The notes: generated by a model from the sequence alone, not told the origin. A stretch of 17,624 bases of DNA from an uncultured Parabacteroides sp. (GCA_934725305.1 CAKVBA010000055.1:1-17624); one strand, 5' to 3'; positions 1 to 7,890 are shown, counted from the stretch's first letter. Made by a program: numbers and translations.

Positions 1-504
1 TAAATTCTGATTTATCTGACGATTAAGTTTTATTTTAGCGTCAAGGGAAGATAGGAGTTTCCCTATCTCGTATTGTTGAGCCAATGGTGGCAGTTTGATT
101 CCTATATTGAAAAAGTTTGTCGGATCAATTCTTTTGTGACTCCCAGAAGTATTTGTATTTTGTCCGCATAGATAGTCGGTAATAGCAGGAGAAGCCAACA
201 GATAAAAGCAATAGTCAAAATCAACCTTGTTTTCATCAATAATTAATGGCAAAAATTCAGTTGAAGCGATTTTATGGTCCTCATCAGAATCGATTCGCCA
301 AATACGCTTAAAGCGCACATTTAGTTTGTTGAATAAGATGCAACGGTTAGGTACGGTAAACTTATTGCTTTGAATATCTTGACCCAAAAGTTCCTCCCTC
401 GTTTGGTTGTTATCAAACGAGGGAAGGCTGTAAAGATGATAAACCACATCGGGAATAGGCATTGTGGTTTCAGAATGGAATCGAACTATATCTTTAATCT
501 TCAT
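1..504 (-). CDS. hsdS: Type I restriction-modification specificity subunit HsdS, partial (3' end off window)
   Basis: The open frame starts with ATG at 504 on the minus strand and runs 168 codons to the left edge without a stop. HsdS binds DNA through two target-recognition domains and directs the HsdM/HsdR complex to its site. Residues 1 to about 135 look like the first recognition domain. They are followed by the typical end-of-domain motif (GSHKRIDPTNFFNI, then LPPLAQQYEIGKLLSSLD) and the start of the conserved helical spacer (AKIKLNRQINQNL). The second recognition domain must lie outside the window. The gene is the last of the visible hsd operon, 44 nt after rhuM. The assignment rests on the motif and on position next to hsdM and hsdR. 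The DNA target cannot be read from sequence. Whether the gene is intact or has silent partner cassettes beyond the edge is not visible. Confidence 0.9.
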   Translation of the reverse strand, partial: MKIKDIVRFHSETTMPIPDVVYHLYSLPSFDNNQTREELLGQDIQSNKFTVPNRCILFNKLNVRFKRIWRIDSDEDHKIASTEFLPLIIDENKVDFDYCFYLLASPAITDYLCGQNTNTSGSHKRIDPTNFFNIGIKLPPLAQQYEIGKLLSSLDAKIKLNRQINQNL

Positions 505-528
505 AATTTCTAATATTGAGTACAACCT

Positions 529-545
529 TTCCACAACTTGTGGAA
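529..545. repeat. Perfect 8-bp-arm inverted repeat between rhuM and hsdS
   Basis: TTCCACAACTTGTGGAA has two 8-bp arms around a single base. It fills part of the 44-nt gap between the rhuM stop (549) and the hsdS start (504). No T-run follows on either strand, so it does not look like a terminator. It could be an operator or a recombination or processing site, but none of these is shown. Confidence 0.6.
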
Positions 546-548
546 GAA

Positions 549-1550
549 TTACTTATCCAACATTCCTTTAATCTGTTTATCGAAATCAGAATCAATTCGT
601 TGGGTTTTATTAAAAATATCGTATTCACTTTCTGCTTTTGCTTTGGCTTGCGAGGCAGAAATACGCCCTTTGTCCGGTAAAATCTGATAACGGCGGAATG
701 TAAGGAATTCATTGACACTAGCTGCAAATTGCTCCATATTGAACGTGTTTTCACGCTCTATAAGGTCTTCTATATAGTCGAAATATCCTGTTACGGCACG
801 TTCCAACCGACGGATTTCATTTTCCTGCAAATAGTTCTTGGCTATTGATACATCCGATTTCAAGATACGCCCATCGGGAGCATTCTTCCATGTGGTCAGT
901 CCCATGTGTTCTTGGGTATGATCAGCCTTAGTGTAGATGATTTCTGCTGCCGTTTGCCCGGTAATGGCATAATGAAAGCGATTCTGTATCATGGCATAGA
1001 AATCGTGTGTGGTAGGCGAGTTCTTGTCATAGTCAATACTGCACTCTGCATATATATCGGTAATCTGTTGCCAAATACGCCGTTCACTGGCACGGATGGA
1101 ACGTACCCTTTCAAGCAATTCACGGAAATAGTCTTTCCCGAATACTGCCGTTCCTTGCTTTAAGCGTTCATCGTCAAGCACAAACCCTTTCTTGATATAC
1201 TCATTGAGAATCTTGGTAGCCCACTGACGAAATTTGGTTGCCTTGGGAGAAGATACACGGTAGCCTACTGCAATAATCATATCAAGATTATAGAAATCAA
1301 CCAACTCTTCAACCTCGCCTCTTATACCTCGGTTTACGACAGTTGCAATTTTTGCAACTGTCATGTCTTGCTGTAATTCTTCCTCTTTAAATATATTGGC
1401 TATGTGGCGGCTAATACCTGATTTGTCAATACCGAAAAGCTCTGCCATAGCCTTTTGCGTACACCAAATGGTTTCGTCTTTTATAACCACCTGTACTCTT
1501 CCCTCTTTATCGGGAAGATTGTATAACAAAAACTGTATTTCGTTACTCAT
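549..1550 (-). CDS. rhuM: RhuM-family protein embedded in the hsd operon
   Basis: This 333-residue protein matches my knowledge of the RhuM (virulence protein RhuM, COG3943) family. Residues 25-60 (TIWCTQKAMAELFGIDKSG and following) look like a helix-turn-helix with an 'is it my target' character. Residues 85-122 hold the family block FYNLDMIIAVGYRVSSPKA then FRQWATKILNEYIKKGF. Residues 183-222 hold HDFYAMIQNRFHYAITGQTA and following. The family's biochemical role is not established. Such genes are found repeatedly inside type I restriction loci, which suggests an accessory DNA-binding or phage-defence role, but this is inference. The ATG at 1550 overlaps the end of hsdM by 8 nt, so translation is probably coupled. 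The length is normal for the family and no disruption is seen. Confidence 0.88.
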   Translation of the reverse strand: MSNEIQFLLYNLPDKEGRVQVVIKDETIWCTQKAMAELFGIDKSGISRHIANIFKEEELQQDMTVAKIATVVNRGIRGEVEELVDFYNLDMIIAVGYRVSSPKATKFRQWATKILNEYIKKGFVLDDERLKQGTAVFGKDYFRELLERVRSIRASERRIWQQITDIYAECSIDYDKNSPTTHDFYAMIQNRFHYAITGQTAAEIIYTKADHTQEHMGLTTWKNAPDGRILKSDVSIAKNYLQENEIRRLERAVTGYFDYIEDLIERENTFNMEQFAASVNEFLTFRRYQILPDKGRISASQAKAKAESEYDIFNKTQRIDSDFDKQIKGMLDK

Positions 1551-3204
1551 TGTTTCCTACATTTGCGTTGAACTGCAAAGCATCCAACTGCTTCATAATT
1601 TCCTCTTCCAACCGATGGCTTTCTTTAAATTGTTCGGATAGCGTTTGCTTGTAATTTGCCATACGAGCATTGAATTCCTCTTCCGTAATATCTACATAAT
1701 CAATCTTGATGTCGAAATATTGTCCGGCAGAAAGAGAATATCCCTTTTCTTTTATCTCTTCGTACGTAACGGCAACAGAAAAATCTTCCACGACTTCCTT
1801 TCGCTGGAATGTGCCAACAATCTTTTCTATCTCATCATCATTCAGTCGTACTTTTTTCAATCCGTTGGCATCTTTGTATTCCTCGCCTAATTTGCTGGCA
1901 TCAATCAAGATCACCTTTTCGGCAGTCGCAGACTTATCAAAGAACAACACACTGACATTTGTGCCTGTATTGGCGAACACATTACTTGGCATAGAAACAC
2001 AACCACATATCACTTTATCATCTACAATTTTATGAAGTATTTTGTTCTCAATACCACTTTTAGCCGTGATAAAACCTGTCGGAATAACAATTGCTCCTTT
2101 ACCTGTCTTTTTCAACGAATTGATAACGTGTTGAATAAAGCAGGTATATATTGCCATCGATTCTTTCTTTTTGGCTGGCACATTGGGCACTCCTGCCCAA
2201 AAGCGAGCAGGCATGACTGCAATCTTTTCTCTGGTATCAGAAAAATCCATCTTGAAAGGAGGATTACTCACCACGAAATCAAACTGGCGCAACTGCTGCC
2301 CGTCATCACTTTTATGATAAGGGCTTACAAGCGTGTCGCCTTGAATAGCATTATCAAGCGAAGACACAAGTCCGTTAAGCAGCAGATTAAGTTTCAACAT
2401 TTTGTTGCTTCGCTGGGAAATATCTTGCGAAAAGATGGTACAGCGTTCTTCTCCTATTTGATGACTAAGTGCCATCAGAAGCGTACCTGTTCCTGCCGAG
2501 GGGTCATAACATTCCATGCTATGCAAATCAGCATTATCCCCCACTAACAGACGAGCCATAATCGTTGCTATGGCATGAGGCGTATAATACTCCGCATATT
2601 TTCCACCTCCAGCGGTATTATAGTCCTTAATCAAATACTCAAAGATGCTGGAGAAGAAATCGTAATTCTGTGCAAACGCTTCTTCAAAGGAGAAATTCAC
2701 GAGTTTATCCACCAGAGCACGGGCGAATGGCGCACGTTGTGCCGAATCGGTCACAAACGGTGTCAATGCCTCGAACAAAGGTATTTTTGTGTTGGCTGTG
2801 GTCTGTGTGGAAAATATATCCGCATTTTGTTCCGCTATATCGGTCATAGTAGAATCGAAGATGGCATCAAAATCCCCCTTTCCCTGTTGATTCCAAAGAT
2901 TGGCTATCAGGTGATAAGGTTCAAGCATCGGAACATCCGGTGAGATGGCACTCTGAATAAGCATACGTTCATTATCTGACAGATTCTCGTATGCAGTTTC
3001 CCATTTTACATCCCCTGTCAGTTTCTTTGCTATTTCACTTTTCGCATTTTTCAGTTCATAACCGAATTTGTCATTCAGGAACTTATAGAGAAATACCTGA
3101 GTGATAATCTTATATTCGTTACCATCGTTTCCCATACCGTATGATTGGCAGGTGGCTTTAAGTCCGTCGATGAGCCTTAATGTTTTTTCTTTAATATCTG
3201 ACAT
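1543..3204 (-). CDS. hsdM: Type I restriction-modification DNA methyltransferase subunit HsdM
   Basis: This 553-residue N6-adenine methyltransferase transfers a methyl group from S-adenosylmethionine to adenine in the site chosen by HsdS. An N-terminal helical HsdM domain covers about residues 5-150. The catalytic domain follows, with the conserved AGGGKYAEYYTPH at 198-210, the SAM-binding motif DPSAGTG at 234-240 and the catalytic NPPF at 314-317. All key residues are present, so it should be active. It starts 5 nt after the hsdR stop and overlaps rhuM by 8 nt, as expected for one polycistronic message. Length is close to the family norm. The start fits the usual MxDIKEKxLRLIDGLK opening of this HsdM group. 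Confidence 0.96.
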   Translation of the reverse strand: MSDIKEKTLRLIDGLKATCQSYGMGNDGNEYKIITQVFLYKFLNDKFGYELKNAKSEIAKKLTGDVKWETAYENLSDNERMLIQSAISPDVPMLEPYHLIANLWNQQGKGDFDAIFDSTMTDIAEQNADIFSTQTTANTKIPLFEALTPFVTDSAQRAPFARALVDKLVNFSFEEAFAQNYDFFSSIFEYLIKDYNTAGGGKYAEYYTPHAIATIMARLLVGDNADLHSMECYDPSAGTGTLLMALSHQIGEERCTIFSQDISQRSNKMLKLNLLLNGLVSSLDNAIQGDTLVSPYHKSDDGQQLRQFDFVVSNPPFKMDFSDTREKIAVMPARFWAGVPNVPAKKKESMAIYTCFIQHVINSLKKTGKGAIVIPTGFITAKSGIENKILHKIVDDKVICGCVSMPSNVFANTGTNVSVLFFDKSATAEKVILIDASKLGEEYKDANGLKKVRLNDDEIEKIVGTFQRKEVVEDFSVAVTYEEIKEKGYSLSAGQYFDIKIDYVDITEEEFNARMANYKQTLSEQFKESHRLEEEIMKQLDALQFNANVGNNE

Positions 3205-3209
3205 AATCT

Positions 3210-6200
3210 TTATGCAATGCCGTAAGTGGCGTTATATTGGTTGATATACTGTTGTGAAATGCGTGTCTGAATAAATTTGTAATCCTCCATTTCGGGCTTT
3301 ATTTGTGGGAAATGGAACAGACATCCATTGATAAGAGCCATCACCGTTCGATTAAAATAAGCATCTTTTTTTAGAATGTCGTTACGATCATAGACTTTGG
3401 CATCCACATCCTCTTTTATAATATTGAGAATGGCAGCAATCTCTTCGTCAAGGAAAGAGAACATAGGCTTCTGTCCCTTATCTTCCCTCTGCTTATTCAC
3501 TTCACGAATACGCTTGTGTACACGAGCAAATTTTTCATCGCCCTTGTACTTTTTCAACAAGACATTATTGCGTTTTTGTAAGTCTTGTAGACGACCGATG
3601 ATTTCATCCAAAGCCTGTGTTTCTTCGTTGAACTTGGCTATCGTGTCAATCACAAAACCGTGTTCCTTGAAGCGCTCCATAAAGGCTTCACGCAACGAGA
3701 TAAACTCCGGATCGTCTTGGTCGAAGTTTTGGGTAAATGAAGAAATGGTACGTTGCCATTTCTCTTTCAATTCCACACCACCGGATATAAGGCGCATTTC
3801 CTCTTGTCCTATTTTGGAGAAAGTGAACTCTATATCCATCATCGCCTCATTGATAAGCTTTTTACTCTCATCACCTACACTAAAAGCTTCCTTTTGGTTG
3901 ATGATGCCAATACGCCTTTGCACCTCGGACAGCAACTGCGGCAGCTTGGTGATTTCAAGTTTGGCAAATTGCTCTTTCATTTCATCATCCCCAAATGTAC
4001 GCACGATATTCGCCATGTTCTTGGCTGATTCCAACGCCTGTTTCAGGTCGAGCAGCACAGCCTTATCCTCTTCGGTGGAGATTTCAGAAGAAAACTCTTC
4101 CGCATTGTCGTATGTGTAATTGAAGAGCGTTTGCCGAACTTTCTTCATTTGGTTCAATATCTCTTCCTTGTCCTCAATGACTTGGGTAAAGGTGTCGGTA
4201 GCAGCAGATTCGCCTGTCTCGTCCACATCATTAAAGCGGTTTAATTCTTGCAAATATGCTTCGTTGGTTTCCTTAAAGTTGCGTTTGATGTCGGCAAAGT
4301 CAATGACAAAGCCATAACGCATTCCCGGGTAAGGACGGTTTACACGAGTAATAGCTTGAAGCAAATTGTGATCTTTCAATTTACGACCAAAATACAGACG
4401 CTTCAAGCGAGGTGCATCAAAGCCTGTCAGAAGCATATTGAAGACAATGAGAATATCCACCGTCATATTCTTCTTGAAGTCCTTAACTATTTGCTTTCTC
4501 GTTTCTTTGTCATCCGTATCGTGAAGAATAACTCCTGCTTTCAATGGCCTATATTCTGATTTATAATCCACTTCCGGTTCACCAACGACATACGAACCAT
4601 CAGAAAGTTTAATCTTGATAGGCTTCGGTTGATATTTTTGCCATTCCTCTTGAAACACCTCATAAAGCCGCCGTGCCTGCTCGCTGGTCTCACAGATAAC
4701 CATACCACCTAAAGTATTATCTCCTTGTATCTTACGAAACTCTTTCAAATCCGCCATTATATAATGAGCCAACTCGTTCACATAACTCGGATGTTCTATG
4801 ATTTCCGATTTACGGATATCTTTCTTCTGTACCAATGTTTCTAATTTGTCGTAAACATCCGATAGATGCTCCTTATAGGAAGTTTCAATATCTTCACGAA
4901 TGATTTTCAGCGTATAACCGTCTGCAATGGATTTATCGTAATAATAGGTATGCAAATAGTTTCCGAACACCTTGCAACTGGCACGTTCCTCTTTTAACAG
5001 CGGAGTTCCTGTAAGTGCAATTTTTATGGCATCCGTATCTGCATCAAACAGATTAGCGAGGAAACAACCACCGGGTTTATATCCACGATGCGCTTCATCA
5101 AGAATAAATATTCGCTGAAGATTGGTAGCATAATCGCTGATACGCACTTTTTCCTTATCCTCAGCAAAACGTTGTATGTTTACTACCGTAATTTCCGCTT
5201 GACCACTTACTCCTTGTTGCGCTTGGTTACTGCGGAATTGTTCCATCAGTTCGGCTCTTGTATTGGCGGTAGATACAACCAATCCACGAGCTTCAAATTC
5301 TTGTGTGGCTTGTTCCAACAAATCAAGGCGATCAACAATGAAATAGAATTTGGCAACCTTATTCTGTTTGGAATAGAAATCATTGAGTATATAGGTCAGA
5401 TAATAAGACAAGGCTGTTTTTCCACTACCCTGTGTATGCCATACTACGCCAGATTTTATGCCCTCAGCCAGCTTCTTACGAATAGCCAACGATGCAAACA
5501 GCTGTTGGTAACGCATAATATGCTTTTGGTCGGTAGATTCAATCTTTCCATCAATCTCCCGCTCCATTCGAACATAAGCTATTCCATATTTAATGATATA
5601 CAACAGGCGTTCCGGCGAACACATAGAAGTCAGTATCCTATTAGTAGGTGTGTTGAAATCAAGATTGGTTTGATATTCCGGGCTTGTATGAATAACTTGG
5701 CTATTATAGTCAGACAATATCTGTTTTTCCACTGCCTCATCAATATTCTTATATGGATAGTCACAATGGAAAGGTGCTATCTTTTGTGCAGACAGATTTT
5801 CTTCACGGAAACAGTTAAAGGGAGAATAAGAGCGTGCACCAGTACAATAGAAAGCCCCTTGTATGGGTACAATACCTCCAAGTGCATCATATTCCATATT
5901 GTTACTGAATATCATTAACTGCGTGATATTGATAAAACGACGGAACTTCTTATTGGGGAAACGTTCTTTATTCATTCGTGCACTTTCTGCCAACATTCCT
6001 CCATGATTGTTTGGCTTTTTCACTTCCACAAAACAAAGAGGCAAACCATTCACAAACAAAGTAATGTCTGGTCGGAACTCATCCTGTCCGTTCTTGCAGG
6101 TAAACTCGGCTGTAAAATGGAATGTATTGTTTCCGACATTATCGAAGTCAATTAATTTCACAGGAGATACGGCTTTCAGACGATTATAAAAACCACGACC

Positions 6201-6440
6201 GAGATCGTCATCATTCAGTTCCTTACGAATATCTTTCAAAACTTGAAGAAACTCTCCTTCATGTTCGGGATTCAATCTTTTGAACTGTTGCTCAAATACC
6301 TGCAAAAGAATATTCGTGTCACCGTCATAGACCGTGCCATTCTTATCTTCGCTCAACTTACCAAAGTAAGTATATCCTATTCGGGTGAGGTGAACCATTG
6401 CAGGCATCTGTACCCGTGTTGCTTCCGAGAACTGCTTCAT
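3210..6440 (-). CDS. hsdR: Type I restriction endonuclease/translocase subunit HsdR
   Basis: This 1076-residue subunit cleaves unmethylated DNA after ATP-driven translocation. The N-terminal nuclease shows the PD-(D/E)XK motif: P123-D124 (RPDITLF) and E138-V-K140 (CFVEVKKPN). The SF2 motor follows: Walker A TQGSGKT at 335-341, DEAH at 447-450, motif III TGTP at 476-479, and a later block FNMLLTGFDAPRL with QAITRVNRPYPGM. A long helical C-terminal part (after about residue 730) should dock on HsdM. All catalytic motifs are intact. The ATG at 6440 is chosen because it lies 14 nt after the HTH gene and opens with a normal HsdR N-terminus. It is co-directional with hsdM, rhuM and hsdS. Confidence 0.97.
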   Translation of the reverse strand: MKQFSEATRVQMPAMVHLTRIGYTYFGKLSEDKNGTVYDGDTNILLQVFEQQFKRLNPEHEGEFLQVLKDIRKELNDDDLGRGFYNRLKAVSPVKLIDFDNVGNNTFHFTAEFTCKNGQDEFRPDITLFVNGLPLCFVEVKKPNNHGGMLAESARMNKERFPNKKFRRFINITQLMIFSNNMEYDALGGIVPIQGAFYCTGARSYSPFNCFREENLSAQKIAPFHCDYPYKNIDEAVEKQILSDYNSQVIHTSPEYQTNLDFNTPTNRILTSMCSPERLLYIIKYGIAYVRMEREIDGKIESTDQKHIMRYQQLFASLAIRKKLAEGIKSGVVWHTQGSGKTALSYYLTYILNDFYSKQNKVAKFYFIVDRLDLLEQATQEFEARGLVVSTANTRAELMEQFRSNQAQQGVSGQAEITVVNIQRFAEDKEKVRISDYATNLQRIFILDEAHRGYKPGGCFLANLFDADTDAIKIALTGTPLLKEERASCKVFGNYLHTYYYDKSIADGYTLKIIREDIETSYKEHLSDVYDKLETLVQKKDIRKSEIIEHPSYVNELAHYIMADLKEFRKIQGDNTLGGMVICETSEQARRLYEVFQEEWQKYQPKPIKIKLSDGSYVVGEPEVDYKSEYRPLKAGVILHDTDDKETRKQIVKDFKKNMTVDILIVFNMLLTGFDAPRLKRLYFGRKLKDHNLLQAITRVNRPYPGMRYGFVIDFADIKRNFKETNEAYLQELNRFNDVDETGESAATDTFTQVIEDKEEILNQMKKVRQTLFNYTYDNAEEFSSEISTEEDKAVLLDLKQALESAKNMANIVRTFGDDEMKEQFAKLEITKLPQLLSEVQRRIGIINQKEAFSVGDESKKLINEAMMDIEFTFSKIGQEEMRLISGGVELKEKWQRTISSFTQNFDQDDPEFISLREAFMERFKEHGFVIDTIAKFNEETQALDEIIGRLQDLQKRNNVLLKKYKGDEKFARVHKRIREVNKQREDKGQKPMFSFLDEEIAAILNIIKEDVDAKVYDRNDILKKDAYFNRTVMALINGCLFHFPQIKPEMEDYKFIQTRISQQYINQYNATYGIA

Positions 6441-6454
6441 ATCACCTATCCTTT

Positions 6455-6646
6455 TTATCGGTTATCAAATCCTTTAAATCCACTTGTAGGATCTACCGCT
6501 ATCTGCTGCAATATCTCTAAATTGGGTTGAATCCGATTACAGGCATAGGCATTTACCATACTGAAACTCTTGTTAAGTTTCTTTGCCAGCCATGTCTGAG
6601 AAATACCTTTTTCCAAAAGGACTGCCTTTATTCTATTTAATTTCAT
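6455..6646 (-). CDS. Small XRE/Cro-type helix-turn-helix regulator heading the hsd operon
   Basis: This 63-residue protein is almost entirely an HTH_3 domain. Helix-turn-helix residues are about 15-42 (GISQTWLAKKLNKSFSMVNA, then NRIQPNLEILQQIA). It lies 14 nt upstream of hsdR in the same direction, so it is probably a controller of the restriction operon, by analogy with small regulators that precede hsd genes. A longer open frame extends upstream to 6856. I use the ATG at 6646 because the extension has no domain character and the promoter-like box at 6669-6676 lies inside it. The C-terminus (GFKGFDNR) is odd. Removing one G near the AAAGGA run would instead read GFKDLITDKKDR and stop one base before the hsdR start, so a recent one-base insertion or a sequencing error is possible. 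Confidence 0.85.
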   Translation of the reverse strand: MKLNRIKAVLLEKGISQTWLAKKLNKSFSMVNAYACNRIQPNLEILQQIAVDPTSGFKGFDNR

Positions 6647-6668
6647 ATTACGCCTCGATTGAATAACA

Positions 6669-6676
6669 CAAATATA
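6669..6676 (-). promoter_or_regulatory. Bacteroides-type -7 box ahead of the HTH regulator gene
   Basis: Read on the minus strand, this is TATATTTG, a full match to TAnnTTTG. It lies 23 nt upstream of the ATG at 6646, which would give a short leader. No TTG is found at the expected -33 distance, so the promoter is only half supported. Confidence 0.5.
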
Positions 6677-6753
6677 GTGAATTATTATTTGATAGATCGG
6701 TTGTTTCACCTCTTTCATACCCGAAATAGAAACGAATCTGTTTGTTCCTTCCT

Positions 6754-6804
6754 TTTTAAATGCCATTTTAATACCGTTAAAACGCCGTTTTAATGCTGTT
6801 TTAA
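6754..6804. repeat. Phased array A: five TTTTAA/TTAAAA hexamers at 12, 11, 11, 11 bp steps
   Basis: Hexamers start at 6754, 6766, 6777, 6788 and 6799. The third is TTAAAA, the reverse complement of the other four. The 5-nt spacers between the last four are taccg, cgccg and tgctg. The array lies about 108 bp upstream of the HTH gene start and 78 bp upstream of its -7 box. The same layout with another hexamer recurs at 8689-8740 and 16957-17004. This is direct reading; any regulatory or structural role is inference. Confidence 0.7.
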
Positions 6805-6895
6805 TGCCACCTAAAAACAGAACCAGTCCAATAACTAACGCGGTTGTCCTGATCAAAACAGTTGTCTTGGCGCAGTCTCTACTATATTTTCAATC

Positions 6896-6910
6896 ATAAA
6901 AATACAATAA
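6896..6910. repeat. 15-bp direct repeat, left copy
   Basis: ATAAAAATACAATAA occurs here and again at 7224-7238. The two copies bracket a 313-bp segment that holds the long hairpin and the 22-bp array. The match does not extend on either side. It may be chance in AT-rich DNA or the footprint of an inserted segment. Confidence 0.5.
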
Positions 6911-6926
6911 GTCAATAGATGGACAA
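6896..6926 (-). promoter_or_regulatory. Candidate second promoter for the hsd operon
   Basis: On the minus strand a TTG (6924-6926) is followed after exactly 19 nt by TATTTTTAT (6896-6904). This fits the Bacteroides primary-sigma spacing, with one departure from TAnnTTTG (A for the final G). Transcription would run toward the HTH gene with a leader of roughly 240 nt that crosses array A. Untested, and AT-rich DNA gives such matches by chance. Confidence 0.35.
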
Positions 6927-6971
6927 GAGACTCCTAATCCGGTCAAAATGGATTAAGCTATTTCCGAAAAT

Positions 6972-7029
6972 TGGGTAGGCTCTCCTTTCCGACGGAGTAG
7001 TTATTCCGTCTGAGCGGAGTGCCTACCCA
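6972..7029. repeat. Long imperfect hairpin in the 6647-7416 intergenic region
   Basis: The outer arms GGGTAGGC (6973-6980) and GCCTACCC (7021-7028) pair perfectly, with one more pair outside (6972/7029). After a single mismatch, 6982-6985 pairs with 7016-7019. An inner stem GACGGA (6991-6996) with TCCGTC (7005-7010) closes an 8-nt loop. No T-run follows on the plus strand. It might be the fold of a small RNA or a palindromic repeat element. The 770-bp region has no convincing gene. Confidence 0.6.
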
Positions 7030-7129
7030 TTTTCAAAAAAGTCCCTACCCTTTTTTGAAAAAGTCTATACCCTTTTTCTAAAAACTCTATAGACTATTGA
7101 AAGATAGCTTATAACCCCTTTTTTCAGGG
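7022..7129. repeat. 22-bp-period array of A/T-tract dyads (region A)
   Basis: CCTACCC at 7022-7028 and 7044-7050 and TATACCC at 7066-7072 are spaced exactly 22 bp. Between them lie dyads: TTTTCAAAAAA, TTTTTTGAAAAA and TTTTTCTAAAAA, centred near 7034, 7057 and 7079. Two weaker units follow (TATTGAAAGATA near 7100 and TTTTTTCAGGG near 7125). The spacing equals two helical turns. A similar array stands at 8619-8675. Confidence 0.65.
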
Positions 7130-7141
7130 TGTTTGGGGCGA

Positions 7142-7157
7142 GACAGATTCGTCTGTC
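7142..7157. repeat. Perfect 6-bp hairpin with TTCG tetraloop in a GC-rich patch
   Basis: GACAGA-TTCG-TCTGTC is a perfect stem with a stable tetraloop. It is followed by GGCGA-AG-TCGCC (7165-7176) and by CCGGC/GCCGG arms at 7162-7166 and 7186-7190. This roughly 60-bp patch is visibly richer in G+C than its surroundings and may be a structured RNA or a repeat. No reading frame through it looks like protein. Confidence 0.5.
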
Positions 7158-7223
7158 AAGTCCGGCGAAGTCGCCCGTCGTTTCTGCCGGATCCGTTACC
7201 GCTTTTAGCAAATAATAACCCGA

Positions 7224-7238
7224 ATAAAAATACAATAA
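7224..7238. repeat. 15-bp direct repeat, right copy
   Basis: Second copy of ATAAAAATACAATAA, matching 6896-6910 exactly. It closes the bracket around the hairpin and the 22-bp array. Confidence 0.5.
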
Positions 7239-7335
7239 CCATCTCTCCGATGGCTATAGGCAGTATGTTGAGATAACCGATTTCGGTTTAAACGGGAATA
7301 ACAGCCACTGCATGATGTTTGATAGAAATATTCAT

Positions 7336-7343
7336 TACATTTG
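7336..7343 (+). promoter_or_regulatory. Bacteroides-type -7 box ahead of the 7417 gene
   Basis: TACATTTG matches TAnnTTTG fully. It lies 73 nt upstream of the ATG at 7417, which would give a purine-rich leader of about 65 nt. A TTTG at 7318-7321 is only 14 nt upstream, too close for a normal -33 element, so the upstream half is not supported. Confidence 0.5.
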
Positions 7344-7416
7344 TAATATATGAGAAGCGAACGGAAAGAGAGAATGAGATTGAGAACAAAAAAGAGGAAA
7401 ACAAAAAGACAGAAGA

Positions 7417-7890
7417 ATGAAAAACTTAGTATATCAACAGAAAGGCGTAACCGAATCGGAGAACAAGACTATTGGTTCCGATGAGCAGAGTATAAACAGC
7501 TTTAACGATCGTCCCCGATACACTCCGGACATGATCAAATCTCTTAAGGAGGATGAAATCTTTGTTTTCGGCAGTAATCTTGAGGGCATGCATGGTGGCG
7601 GCGCGGCTCGTGTGGCTCGCCTCCATTTTGGAGCCATCATGGGTCAAGGTATAGGATTGCAAGGACAAAGCTATGCGATTCCAACGATGCAAGGCGGCGT
7701 CGAGACCATCAAGCCATACGTTGACGAGTTCATCGAGTTTGCCCGTAACCACCGTGAGCTGTACTTCTATGTAACGCGTATCGGATGTGGCATTGCCGGA
7801 TTCCGGGACGAAGAGATTGCTCCTTTGTTCGCTAAAGCCATCCACGAGCCCAACATCTGCCTGCCCAGAAGTTTCGCCCAAGAGGTTTAA
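7417..7890 (+). CDS. Macro-domain-like protein of the A1S_2505 type
   Basis: This 157-residue soluble protein has no signal peptide or membrane segment. The conserved part starts near residue 40: DEIFVFGSNLEGMHGGGAAR (46-65), FGAIMGQGIGLQGQSYAIPT (71-90) and YVTRIGCGIAGFRDEEIAPL (118-137). FGSN, the glycine-rich loop and TRIGCGIAGF resemble the ligand-binding loops of macro domains, which bind ADP-ribose-like nucleotides. I recall this group as annotated 'A1S_2505 family phage non-structural protein', with no proven function. Residues 1-35 are polar and probably disordered. The next gene follows after 33 nt in the same direction, and no other phage gene is nearby. Family placement is by recognition, not by search. 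Confidence 0.8.
   Translation: MKNLVYQQKGVTESENKTIGSDEQSINSFNDRPRYTPDMIKSLKEDEIFVFGSNLEGMHGGGAARVARLHFGAIMGQGIGLQGQSYAIPTMQGGVETIKPYVDEFIEFARNHRELYFYVTRIGCGIAGFRDEEIAPLFAKAIHEPNICLPRSFAQEV

Noticed and set aside
6647..6856. N-terminal extension of the HTH regulator to a start at 6856
   Set aside because: The added 70 residues show no domain, contain translated array A, and cover the likely -7 box.
6874..6932. Inverted repeat AGTCTCT/AGAGACT as the ends of an invertible promoter
   Set aside because: Arms are only 7 bp, the flanks do not match, and no recombinase is present. Chance is likely.
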